Shown here in pieces: positions 43,331 to 52,112 of a DNA stretch of 64,000 nucleotides; the first letter of the stretch is position 1; each line of letters opens with the position of its first letter. The notes under the pieces are model-generated. The model had not been told where the DNA came from, searched no databases, and saw only the letters and a program-made list of their open reading frames with translations. The DNA comes from Bacteroidaceae bacterium. Its GTDB lineage: Bacteria > Bacteroidota > Bacteroidia > Bacteroidales > Bacteroidaceae. The DNA lies in contig JAKSJD010000008.1 of the NCBI GenBank assembly GCA_024398435.1, forward strand, positions 1 to 64,000. The letters run 5' to 3'. Position numbers and translations under genes: made by a program.

Positions 43331-46066
43331 TTAGAACCTGTAGTTGACATTAAGGAAGAAGTTGAATGCATTGGCATAGTAGTACTTTGAGTTCTTAGAG
43401 AACTTGTAAGCACGAGCAACTCCTGTGCTGTAGAGGTCGTCACGATTCTGCTCGAAACCACCAGTGCGGAGGTTGCGGTTGTTCGTGATGTTCTGGAGTG
43501 AGAGGTTGATAGACATTGCCTTGCCATCCTTAAGACGGATAGAGCGTCCGATAGAACCATCGAGCATAAGGCCTCCATGATATTTTTCAAGACGAGGGCT
43601 GTATGTCTTTACAACTTTACCTTCTTGGTCGAACATGATTCCACCATCCTCGTTGAGAATTTGTTTTGGATCGCGTTCGCCATCAGGATCTTCAACATTG
43701 AAAATAGGACGTCCGGTTTCATCCTTACCTACAGCATTGTAGTTCTTGAGGATGTTTGCAAGACGACGATATGCTGAATAGCCAACATATGTGCGGTTGT
43801 AATAGTTGAGGTTGAGTTCGAAGTACCAACCATTTACATTGTAGTTGGCTCCAAGGCTTAATGCTGTGAGAGGAGTGCTGCCTACCTTTACGTCCTTTGC
43901 AATGACGCGGAGTGGCATGTTGTCACCGGTTACAGGATTGATCCACTCATTAAGAGCCTCATTTGTTGTTGCGTTCATTCCTTCATAGTTTACCTGAGCA
44001 TAAGGGTTGTTGGTGTATTTAGCATCTCCTATGCTTCCCATGAGATTGAATGAGAGTTCGCTGTTGACCTGATATACGATTGCACCTTCGATTCCGTAGT
44101 GTACCTTATCGATACCAGTCATTGTAAGATATGTGAAACGGTTTTCCTGGTCGTTGTAGAATGCCGTTTGTTCTACCTGATTCATGAACTTCGTGTAGTA
44201 ACCTGAAATCTTACCGGTAGCGCTTCCGAAACGGAACTGCCAACCGAGTTCGCCACTGAAGATGTCTTCGAGTGTGAGGTTGTCAACAAAGTTGTTTTGC
44301 ATACGAGGTGCAACAAAAGCATTGCGTGCAAGAGGTGCCTGGCTGTCCCAACTTGCTCCAAGAGTAATCTTGTGTGCTGCAAATGGACGAACGGAGATGA
44401 GTACCTTACCGCCTCCTCCGAGGAACTTGGCAGCTCCACTCTTGCCATAAGAGTTTTTAGGAGCACGTCCGTTTTGCATCTTACCATCGCGTTCGATAGT
44501 TGTACCTTCGCCATAAGCTGCTCCCCAAAGATTCCAAATACCATAATTATATTGATATTGTCCCCAGAGTTTAGCTTTGTTTACGAGAATGTTGTAGTCG
44601 TAGCCAAACTTGTCGCCTTCGTGAATATGCGCTTTTGAATCATCAAGTAAATTGCCATCGCGGTCAAAAATAACTTTATTTAAATCATTCCATGCATCTT
44701 TTCCGAAGCGACCATATTCATTTGCAGCAAATTTATCGTAATCTCTGTAAAGTTCACCACCGAGGAGGTCCTGCATTGTCTTATAGTGCATACCGGTTGT
44801 GTGGTTGAACTGTACGCCAAGAGAATACTTGTTGTTCTGGTCGATTGTCTTGTTGAGGGTAGAATTGAGAGCAAACACAAACTGATTGTTGTGGCGACGT
44901 TCCTGATAATAGAGAGCTTCACCTCCAGCTTCGTTCTGTGTTTGGTTTACATAATACATTCTATCCCAATTGATTTGGCGGTTGGCCTTGCTTTCCTTCC
45001 AGTAGTCGTAAAGGTCGTTGTACTGGCTGAGGAAGTAAGGGTTGTCCTCAAGGAATTCAGGATTGTTACGGTTCTTGAGGTCGTAAACGTCGAATATACT
45101 GCTTGGGAGATTCTTGTAATAGTCAGGACGTGGGTCATATGCATCGCCATTCCATCCAAGAGCTGTAGTGCTGTATCTGCTGTACTTTGCACCGGCAGCA
45201 GTGTTGAGCTTCATTGATTCGTCGATCTTGTATTCCCAAGAAGCAATGGCAGTTGGCTCGAAGTCGCGAACTACACGTGAATTGCGCTTTTCGCCATTCT
45301 GATAACCCCAATATGGGTTGTAGTAGTGTGAGTTGGCAAGCCAATAAGCTTCTTCCGTAGATGCTCCCTGTTGTGCTCTTTCAGTTGGAGAACCGAAAGT
45401 AACGAGGGAAATGCTGTGTTGTTCATTGATTTTCTTCTCAGCAGAGAGGAGATAGCTCAATGAATTGTAGAATGTACCTTCGATAACACCTTCGTGTGAC
45501 CATCTGTAACCAATGGTTCCGGCAAATGCCCATCCGTTGTCCATGATACCAGTGGCATAGGTGTACATGCCACGGAATACATAGTTGCGGTTGCATCCTG
45601 AGAGTGTGATCTTGTGGTTGGCAGCAAACTGGCTGGCACGTGTGTCATAGTTTGTACCGCCGCCGATGCCTGTAAGTCCGAAGTTGTTGTATTCGAACCC
45701 TGCAACGCCTTCCTGATTACGTGTAGCATCATTCATACCACCAATCATACTGAAACTGAATCGTCCGAGTTCGAGGTCGTTAAGCTGAAGACCATTCATG
45801 TAGACATGCTCATACATGTTGTCGTAGCCACGAACCCTGAATCGCATAGGACTGAATCGATATCCAACTTCAGAAAGGAAAGGGTCGTTCTTTGAAGACG
45901 CGATAGCGGAAACTGTCTGTGCCGCATCATTGTCGTCGTCGAGCTGGCTTTCGGTAAAGGTGAAGTCGGAATTGTCCTGTTGGCTTAGAGTGTCAATGCT
46001 TTCTTGTGCCCACATTGGTGTTGAAAGACACAATAGCATCGCCACTAACTTTACGCTTTTGCTCAT
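43331..46066 (-). CDS. TonB-dependent receptor
   Basis: A 911-residue outer-membrane receptor with signal peptide (residues 1-21, PMWAQ). The plug is short: after an acidic stretch (about 25-55) comes RFRVRGYDNMYEHVYMNGLQLND and GGMNDATRNQEG. The usual carboxypeptidase-like N-terminal domain of SusC proteins is absent. The remaining 750 residues are barrel, with long extracellular loops, and the last residues NFFLNVNYRF end in Phe. It would import a ligand using TonB energy. Its transcript continues to the DUF5689 and OB-fold lipoproteins; a nuclease gene is divergent from it. Confidence 0.92.
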   Translation of the reverse strand: MSKSVKLVAMLLCLSTPMWAQESIDTLSQQDNSDFTFTESQLDDDNDAAQTVSAIASSKNDPFLSEVGYRFSPMRFRVRGYDNMYEHVYMNGLQLNDLELGRFSFSMIGGMNDATRNQEGVAGFEYNNFGLTGIGGGTNYDTRASQFAANHKITLSGCNRNYVFRGMYTYATGIMDNGWAFAGTIGYRWSHEGVIEGTFYNSLSYLLSAEKKINEQHSISLVTFGSPTERAQQGASTEEAYWLANSHYYNPYWGYQNGEKRNSRVVRDFEPTAIASWEYKIDESMKLNTAAGAKYSRYSTTALGWNGDAYDPRPDYYKNLPSSIFDVYDLKNRNNPEFLEDNPYFLSQYNDLYDYWKESKANRQINWDRMYYVNQTQNEAGGEALYYQERRHNNQFVFALNSTLNKTIDQNNKYSLGVQFNHTTGMHYKTMQDLLGGELYRDYDKFAANEYGRFGKDAWNDLNKVIFDRDGNLLDDSKAHIHEGDKFGYDYNILVNKAKLWGQYQYNYGIWNLWGAAYGEGTTIERDGKMQNGRAPKNSYGKSGAAKFLGGGGKVLISVRPFAAHKITLGASWDSQAPLARNAFVAPRMQNNFVDNLTLEDIFSGELGWQFRFGSATGKISGYYTKFMNQVEQTAFYNDQENRFTYLTMTGIDKVHYGIEGAIVYQVNSELSFNLMGSIGDAKYTNNPYAQVNYEGMNATTNEALNEWINPVTGDNMPLRVIAKDVKVGSTPLTALSLGANYNVNGWYFELNLNYYNRTYVGYSAYRRLANILKNYNAVGKDETGRPIFNVEDPDGERDPKQILNEDGGIMFDQEGKVVKTYSPRLEKYHGGLMLDGSIGRSIRLKDGKAMSINLSLQNITNNRNLRTGGFEQNRDDLYSTGVARAYKFSKNSKYYYANAFNFFLNVNYRF

Positions 46067-46146
46067 ACTTGATTTTTAATTTGTTTTTATTATTGTTTTC
46101 AATTATTTTCAGCTTAGTTTTGCATTGGTTGTAAACCAAAAGCCTA

Positions 46147-46154
46147 CAAAGTTA
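46147..46154 (-). promoter_or_regulatory. -7 box of the TonB receptor transcript
   Basis: TAACTTTG on the minus strand, 81 bases before the start at 46066. The divergent box for the 46301 gene is at 46240-46247, so both promoters share a 234-base gap. Confidence 0.5.
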
Positions 46155-46239
46155 ATGAATTTTTCAATACAAAAACATAAAAATTCGGAATAAATTCACT
46201 TTGTTGGTTAAAAAATTTTATTGTTTGAAAAAAAAGCCG

Positions 46240-46247
46240 TAAATTTG
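46240..46247 (+). promoter_or_regulatory. -7 box of the EEP nuclease gene
   Basis: TAAATTTG, 54 bases before the ATG at 46301; the -33 element is not clear. Confidence 0.5.
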
Positions 46248-46300
46248 TAACCGATAAAATGTGCTCATGCATAGATAACGTTTGTAAAACTATCAAAAAG

Positions 46301-47386
46301 ATGAAAAAGATATTAGGTGTTATTGCAATTGTGGGGTTGGCAGTTATCATAATGTCAGCAACTCCAGAAAAACCTCAGGGAAAAACTCTGCAGATGTATG
46401 GTGTGGCTTTCTATAATCTTGAAAACCTTTTCGACACTATCCATGATGAAGGTAAGAACGATTATGAGTACCTTCCTGACGGAGCCAACAAGTGGGGAAC
46501 ATTGAAATATACTAATAAGCTGAAGAACATGGCTCAGGTGTTGTCGAAGCTTGGTACAGAAATCACTCAGAAATCAGGTTTGACACAGGTTTGCAAGAGC
46601 CCTGCTATCATTGGTGTTTCGGAAATCGAAAACAGCAATGTGCTCGAAGACTTGCTCAAGGAACCAGTGCTCAAGGATAAGGGTTGGAAGTATATTCATA
46701 TCGAAGGACCCGACCAGCGTGGTGTGGATTGCGGTTTCCTTTATGATCCAACAATCTTCCATCTCGAGCATTACCACTTGACTCCATTCGTCTATACAAG
46801 CGGCGACCCTGACCGTCGTCCAACTCGTGGATTCCTTCTTGCAAGCGGTACAATTGCAGGCGAGAAAATTCACTTCATCGTCAACCACTGGCCATCACGA
46901 GCAGCTACAAGCGAATATCGTGAAATGGGTGGCGCCCAGGTTCGCAAGATGATCGACTCTATTCAGGCAGAAGATCCAAAGGCAAAGGTCGTCATTATGG
47001 GCGACTTGAACGATGATCCAAAAGACAAGAGCGTCACAAAGGCTCTCGGTGCAAAGCATGTTCAAGCAGATTGTGGCGACCACGATATGTATAATCCTTG
47101 GTATGATGTCCTCTACAAAGTGGGTCAGGGAACATTGCTCTATGACGGCAAGTGGAACCTCTTCGACCAAATCATCTTCACTGGCAACTTGCTCAATAAG
47201 GATGGTGTGAAGGATTATTCAGAACTCAAGTTCTACAAGAACGAAATCTATCTTCGCGACTTCCTCATGTCACAGGAAGGAAAGAACAAGGGGGCACCAA
47301 AGCGTACTCATGTAAGTGGCGTTTGGCAGAATGGTTACAGCGACCACCTCCCAACTCAGATTTTCCTTGTTAAAGAAGTAAAATAA
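46301..47386 (+). CDS. Endonuclease/exonuclease/phosphatase (EEP) family nuclease
   Basis: A 361-residue exported EEP protein; ATG at 46301 begins the signal segment (VIAIVGLAVIIMSA). Catalytic motifs are complete: FYNLENLFD with the metal-binding Glu/Asn area, GVSEIEN, VNHWPSR with His196, GDLNDDP with Asp235, and SDHLPT with His349. Exported members in Bacteroidota are mostly non-specific DNA/RNA nucleases. It is divergent from the TonB receptor and followed by the OB/dockerin and endonuclease I genes. Confidence 0.9.
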   Translation: MKKILGVIAIVGLAVIIMSATPEKPQGKTLQMYGVAFYNLENLFDTIHDEGKNDYEYLPDGANKWGTLKYTNKLKNMAQVLSKLGTEITQKSGLTQVCKSPAIIGVSEIENSNVLEDLLKEPVLKDKGWKYIHIEGPDQRGVDCGFLYDPTIFHLEHYHLTPFVYTSGDPDRRPTRGFLLASGTIAGEKIHFIVNHWPSRAATSEYREMGGAQVRKMIDSIQAEDPKAKVVIMGDLNDDPKDKSVTKALGAKHVQADCGDHDMYNPWYDVLYKVGQGTLLYDGKWNLFDQIIFTGNLLNKDGVKDYSELKFYKNEIYLRDFLMSQEGKNKGAPKRTHVSGVWQNGYSDHLPTQIFLVKEVK

Positions 47387-47455
47387 GCACCGAAATCCCA
47401 CTCCCTTATATATTATATAATAATGTGTAGGAGGAGACTTCGGAATGGGCAAAAA

Positions 47456-47521
47456 AAGTTTAGCGAGAAAAAGGGTCGAGTTTAGCGAGAAATGACCTTG
47501 AGTTTAGCGAGAAATGAGGTC
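47456..47521. repeat. Repeat array C2: three 22-base units
   Basis: Units at 47456, 47478 and 47500 share GTTTAGCGAGAAA; the units end AAGGGTC, TGACCTT and TGAGGTC. It ends GCGAACAGCGG. Same family as C1 with GCGAG in place of GCAAG. It lies between the EEP gene and the dockerin gene. Confidence 0.88.
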
Positions 47522-47609
47522 GCGAACAGCGGTTCGTAAACAGACACTCATATAGCCCTTGAAAATTGATAAAAAACAAAACAATATAATAACTAAAAAC
47601 AAAAACAGT

Positions 47610-50372
47610 ATGAAGAAATTTTTACTTTCATTAGTTGCTCTTCTTATGAGCACAATGATGTTTGCAGGAGACGCACTTTATAGCACACTTACTTTCCCTG
47701 CAACAGGCCAAGAAAATGTTAGTGCGTATTATAAAACATGGAAAGGATCCAGTGAAAACATTAATTGGAAATTTGTGAATTTCAACAATAATGGTGGTCA
47801 GTGGAAATACATCAAATGTGGTACAAAAAACAACCCTTCTGTAGCATCGATGTTTACAATGGAGCCTGTTCAAGAAGTAATTACAAAGTTTGTTGTAACA
47901 GTTGATGCATTGAATCAATCGTATTTTAATTCATCATACCTTGAGATTTGCCCAGATACTAATTTTGCCGCAAATGTTGAAAAGGTTAATGTAAATGTTG
48001 CTGTTGGTGAAGTTACATATACCGTGCCTAACCCAAAAGCAAATATGTGTTATCGTCTATCATTTGATTGCGATAAGTCTCAATCAAATGGCGTTGTGAC
48101 AATTTCTAAGGTTTGCGTTTATAATCAAGATGCGAATGTTGTATCTGTTCCTGCATTTAGTGTTTTAAGTAGCAATATATATGAATCAACCAGTTTGGAA
48201 ATAACTGCAGATGAAGGTGCTACTATATATTATGCAATAGATGGTGGAACATACACAAAGTATACATCTCCTTTGACAATTAACAAGACCATGGATGTGA
48301 CAGCATATGCGGAAATTGCAGGTAAAAAGAGCGAAGAGGCTTCTGCTTCATATACATTTGCTAAGACTTATGCAAGCATAAGCGAACTCATCAAAGAAAC
48401 TCCTACAACTGATGGTTGGCCAGTAGTCGTACCATTCGAAAATGAAAAGATTGTAGGCTTTGACAAACCATTTGACACTACCAATGGAGTTTACCTCTCA
48501 TATGTTGCGGGCGGAAAGAACTTCGAATTCTATTGTCCTATAGTTCCAGCAGAGTGGGTTGAAGGAATAAAATTATCTGGTATTGCAAAAGGTGTATACA
48601 AGCAATATAATGGTCAGTGGGAAATCGGTCTTATCTCTTGGAATGGTATTTCCGCAAATTCTGATGGTGTAGTACTTCCTCCAACAATTTCATTCGATGA
48701 GGAAACAAAGACAGTGACTATCACTCCTGCAGATCCTTCATATTCAACATTCTATACTCTCGATGGTACAGATCCTACAGATGCTTCAGAAGTATATGAA
48801 GGTCCATTCACAATTGAATTCACTACAATTGTAAATGCAATCAGCACAAACGATGATGACGAATCAAGTGCAGTAGCTACTAAGGAATGCTCAGTCAAGA
48901 TGGCTGGTGCAACATTGACTGACTGTGCATCTCTTGCAGTTTCTTGTACAGCTACAAGCAAGGACAATGCAACAGATGTAACATTCGCATTCTCTGACCT
49001 CCTTGTTACAGGTGTTAACGGTCAAAACATATTCGTTTCAGATGCAACTGGTTCATTCCTTCTTTACGGAAGTGGAGCAACAGTTGCTCGTGGCGACAAA
49101 CTTTCTGGTAATGTAAAAGGCCAACTCTATTCATATAACAATCTTCCAGAATTGGCAGTTTCAGATTGGAGTAATGTAACAGTTGCAAGCAGTGGCAATT
49201 CTGTAACTCCAGCAAAGGCTGATGCTTCTGCAATCACAAAGGCAGATGCAAGTAAGTTTGTTCGCTTCGAAGGTCTTACATTTGATTCTCAGGCAGAAGT
49301 TAGCAAGAAGATGAATTATACATTGAAGCAAGGTGATGCAGTCGTTGTTCTTCGCGACAACTTCGGCAACCTTAGCGACATTGCATTCAATACTGATTGC
49401 AAATACAACCTCAATGTATTCGTAATTCCATTCAAGGACGATATTCAGTACTATGCTGTAACTGCTGACGATATCGAAGTCGTTTCAGACAAGGCAGAAG
49501 CAGAAAACGTATTCTATTCAGATTGGATGATCAACCTTACTGATGGTGCATTCACACTATCATTCGGTGCTGATGCAGATAACGACGACTACTACACAAA
49601 GTCAGATGGTGCTCGTTCATTCACATCTTCAGATCCTTCTGTAGCAACAGTTGATAACAATGGTGTCATCACTCCGGTCGCTCCTGGTTTCACAACAATC
49701 ACATTCCACACAGCTTCAACTGCTAAGTATCAGGAAGGTGTTGCAACAATGGGACTTGCAGTTCTTTCTGCTGAACACGAGAATACACTCGACGATCCAT
49801 TCGAAGTTGGTGACGTAAAGGCATTAGTCAACTTCACTCAGGAAACTGACAGCCTTTGGGTACGTGGTTACATCGTAGGTTGCGTTGATGGTTCATTCAA
49901 AAATGAAAAGGCATTCTTCGGAGCAACAGAAGGTGCTATCGATCCTGTTAATACAAACATTCTTATCTCTATGAATCCTAATGCAAAGGATGTAAGCGAA
50001 TGTATTCCAGTTGAACTCCCAAATAAAAAGAAGATTGACGGTGTAGAAGTTCGCGAAATCCTCGGACTTGTTAGTCATCCAGAAAACCTTGGTAAGGAAA
50101 TTTGGATTCATGCAAATCCTGAAAAGTACTTCTCAGTACCAGGTCTTAAGGGTATCAATGCTTACAGTTGGGTAGGTGGAACTGGTTCAGTTAAGGAAGA
50201 CGTTAACAAAGATGGTAAGGTAAATGCAACAGACGTAATGTTGGTTTACAATTACATCCTTTCAGCTACTTCTCCTGAAGCAAAGGCTGGCGAACCTTGT
50301 GATGTAAATGGCGATGGTAAGGTAAATGCTACTGACATCATGGTCATCTACAACTACATCCTCGCACATTAA
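47610..50372 (+). CDS. Multidomain secreted protein: chitobiase-C-like, OB-fold, DUF6359 and dockerin modules
   Basis: A 920-residue exported protein; ATG at 47610 gives the signal peptide (residues 1-20, MMFAG). Domains in order: N-terminal beta domain (about 20-195); a chitobiase-C-like module (about 198-265, ATIYYAIDGGTYTKYTSPL); an OB-like module; a second chitobiase-C-like module (STFYTLDGTDPTDAS); two further OB-like modules (about 430-645); a Big2-like module (FTSSDPSVATVDNNG); a DUF6359-like OB module (about 728-855, VRGYIVGCVDGS); and two dockerin repeats, DVNKDGKVNATDVM and DVNGDGKVNATDIM, that bind calcium. It sits between two nuclease genes and may hold the substrate at the surface. 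Confidence 0.82.
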   Translation: MKKFLLSLVALLMSTMMFAGDALYSTLTFPATGQENVSAYYKTWKGSSENINWKFVNFNNNGGQWKYIKCGTKNNPSVASMFTMEPVQEVITKFVVTVDALNQSYFNSSYLEICPDTNFAANVEKVNVNVAVGEVTYTVPNPKANMCYRLSFDCDKSQSNGVVTISKVCVYNQDANVVSVPAFSVLSSNIYESTSLEITADEGATIYYAIDGGTYTKYTSPLTINKTMDVTAYAEIAGKKSEEASASYTFAKTYASISELIKETPTTDGWPVVVPFENEKIVGFDKPFDTTNGVYLSYVAGGKNFEFYCPIVPAEWVEGIKLSGIAKGVYKQYNGQWEIGLISWNGISANSDGVVLPPTISFDEETKTVTITPADPSYSTFYTLDGTDPTDASEVYEGPFTIEFTTIVNAISTNDDDESSAVATKECSVKMAGATLTDCASLAVSCTATSKDNATDVTFAFSDLLVTGVNGQNIFVSDATGSFLLYGSGATVARGDKLSGNVKGQLYSYNNLPELAVSDWSNVTVASSGNSVTPAKADASAITKADASKFVRFEGLTFDSQAEVSKKMNYTLKQGDAVVVLRDNFGNLSDIAFNTDCKYNLNVFVIPFKDDIQYYAVTADDIEVVSDKAEAENVFYSDWMINLTDGAFTLSFGADADNDDYYTKSDGARSFTSSDPSVATVDNNGVITPVAPGFTTITFHTASTAKYQEGVATMGLAVLSAEHENTLDDPFEVGDVKALVNFTQETDSLWVRGYIVGCVDGSFKNEKAFFGATEGAIDPVNTNILISMNPNAKDVSECIPVELPNKKKIDGVEVREILGLVSHPENLGKEIWIHANPEKYFSVPGLKGINAYSWVGGTGSVKEDVNKDGKVNATDVMLVYNYILSATSPEAKAGEPCDVNGDGKVNATDIMVIYNYILAH

Positions 50373-50411
50373 TAGCTCTTCGATTCTCCATGTGGAGATG
50401 AAACATATAGG

Positions 50412-50443
50412 CACTCACCGCTCACATCCAATGGCGGTGGGTG
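50412..50443 (+). terminator. Terminator after the dockerin gene
   Basis: Stem CACTCACCGC / GCGGTGGGTG with a 12-base loop, then GTCTTTTG. Confidence 0.65.
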
Positions 50444-50476
50444 TGTCTTTTGAAAAGAATTGAAAAATAGATAGAG

Positions 50477-52021
50477 ATGATTAAACTTACAAAAAGAATT
50501 TTATCGTTAACACTGCTTATAGTTGTTCTCGGAACTCAAGTTGTACTTGCTCAACCAAAGTCGTACTATTACAATACGATTGATGGTTTGAAGAAGGAAC
50601 AACTTAAAATTGCTCTCGGAAAGATTTTGAAGAATCATGAGAAGCGTTCATATGATGATCTAAAGACAGATTATAAGGCGGTTTATGTAGTTCCTGGAAC
50701 AAAAGAGCAAGTGTGGGATATCTTCTCTGATGCAAAGTATAACTACAGCAGTGGCGGTTGGAACCGTGAACATGTTGTAGCAAACAGTTGGTGGGGTGGA
50801 GCAAAGAATAGTGCTTATAGCGATTTGTTCAGCGTTATTCCATCGGAATCAACAGCCAACAACCATAAGAGCAACTATCCTCCAGCAGAGTTGACGAACA
50901 ATGTTAAGTACGACCATGGCCGCATAAAGGTTGGTACACCAAAGAGTGGAATGGGTGGTGCATACAAAAATGCCTTCGAACCATACGATGAGTTCAAGGG
51001 TGATTTTGCTCGCATCTATTTTTATGTGGCTACTTGTTATGATGATATCGCATGGGGCAGTGGAAATGTTGACAGTGAAATCAATCGTAATACATGGCCA
51101 ACACTCGAACCATGGCTCTATCAGATGCTTGTCCGTTGGCACAATCTTGATCCTGTTTCTGATATGGAGAAGCAAATTAACAATGCTGTTGAGAAGATTC
51201 AGGGCAACCGAAATCCGTTCATTGACTATCCAGTGCTTGTAGATCTCATTTGGAACGAGGACTATTTCAACACAGCATTTGATCTTGACAATGCAACACT
51301 CTATCAGCATGTTGATGGTAGTGGTACAATTGGCGGTGACGAAGGCGATGATGACGACGATGATGACGACGATGGCGGTGATGAAAAGCCGGACACCACA
51401 ATAGTTGTGGATGGTGAACTTATCCAAGGTGAAATCATCTTTGCCGACTACTTCGATGCAATCGAAGACGGAAACAGTAATGAGACAGGTGGATCAAGTA
51501 CTCCGTGGACAGAAGGTGACGAATGGTTTGCATCAACAGGCCTGTCAACAGCATATCAGGCAGGTGGAGCAGTTCGACTTGGCACAGGTAAGAAAGCCGG
51601 AAGTATCACATCAAATGCAATCCAATATGATGGAGGTCCACTTATTGTTGAAATCAGTGTTAAGGGATGGACAACCATCGAAGGCAAACTTGTTGTAACA
51701 GTTGATGGACAGACACAGACAGTCGACTACTCATCAACAATATCTGACGAGTGGGAAACAATCCGTCTTGAGTTCAACAATGTAAGCGCTAACCCTACAA
51801 TTACTATTGCAACAGATACAAAGCGTTGCTTTATTGATAGTGTTGTAGTATATAGTGCTACTGTCAAGACTGTTGATTCAATTGATGATATCTTATCCGA
51901 CTCAACAGCAAATCATAATCGTGTGGCTTACGATATCTATGGCCGTAGGGTTAATATCAATTCTCCACTACTACCTCGAGGAATTTACATTGTCGGAGGC
52001 AAAAAGATGTTTATTAAATAA
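50477..52021 (+). CDS. Secreted endonuclease I with C-terminal sorting-like tail
   Basis: A 514-residue exported nuclease with signal peptide (residues 1-25, VVLAQ). Residues 30-275 are the endonuclease I domain with the catalytic His99 in GWNREHVVANSWW and the ANNHKSNYPP loop. Endonuclease I enzymes cut DNA and RNA without much specificity. An Asp run and short linker (about 283-305) lead to a beta-rich domain (about 315-465), and the last 35 residues contain AYDIYGRRV and LPRGIYIVGGKKMFIK, a T9SS-like sorting tail also seen on the beta-galactosidase at 53626. It is the third nucleic-acid-related gene on this strand. Confidence 0.9.
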   Translation: MIKLTKRILSLTLLIVVLGTQVVLAQPKSYYYNTIDGLKKEQLKIALGKILKNHEKRSYDDLKTDYKAVYVVPGTKEQVWDIFSDAKYNYSSGGWNREHVVANSWWGGAKNSAYSDLFSVIPSESTANNHKSNYPPAELTNNVKYDHGRIKVGTPKSGMGGAYKNAFEPYDEFKGDFARIYFYVATCYDDIAWGSGNVDSEINRNTWPTLEPWLYQMLVRWHNLDPVSDMEKQINNAVEKIQGNRNPFIDYPVLVDLIWNEDYFNTAFDLDNATLYQHVDGSGTIGGDEGDDDDDDDDDGGDEKPDTTIVVDGELIQGEIIFADYFDAIEDGNSNETGGSSTPWTEGDEWFASTGLSTAYQAGGAVRLGTGKKAGSITSNAIQYDGGPLIVEISVKGWTTIEGKLVVTVDGQTQTVDYSSTISDEWETIRLEFNNVSANPTITIATDTKRCFIDSVVVYSATVKTVDSIDDILSDSTANHNRVAYDIYGRRVNINSPLLPRGIYIVGGKKMFIK

Positions 52022-52044
52022 CCTCTATATAGGTTGACTTTTAT

Positions 52045-52106
52045 AATAAGCAGTCGCTTGAGATTATTCCAGGAAGGAGCAAATTAAGAGACTGCTTATT
52101 CTTTTT
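52045..52106 (+). terminator. Long hairpin with T run abutting the MATE start
   Basis: An 11-base perfect stem AATAAGCAGTC (52045-52055) with GACTGCTTATT (52090-52100), a 34-base loop that contains GGAAGGAG, then CTTTTTG ending six bases before the ATG at 52113. Confidence 0.6.
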
Positions 52107-52112
52107 GTGAAT

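Noticed and set aside
47610-50372. Cellulosome component
   Set aside because: Dockerin repeats are present, but no cohesin, scaffoldin or cellulase is in the window and the neighbours are nucleases.
39919-52021. Ordinary polysaccharide utilisation locus
   Set aside because: There is no SusC-type N-terminal domain, SusD, sensor or glycosidase within the set; the enzymes are nucleases. The GH2 gene lies beyond the MATE gene with its own promoter.
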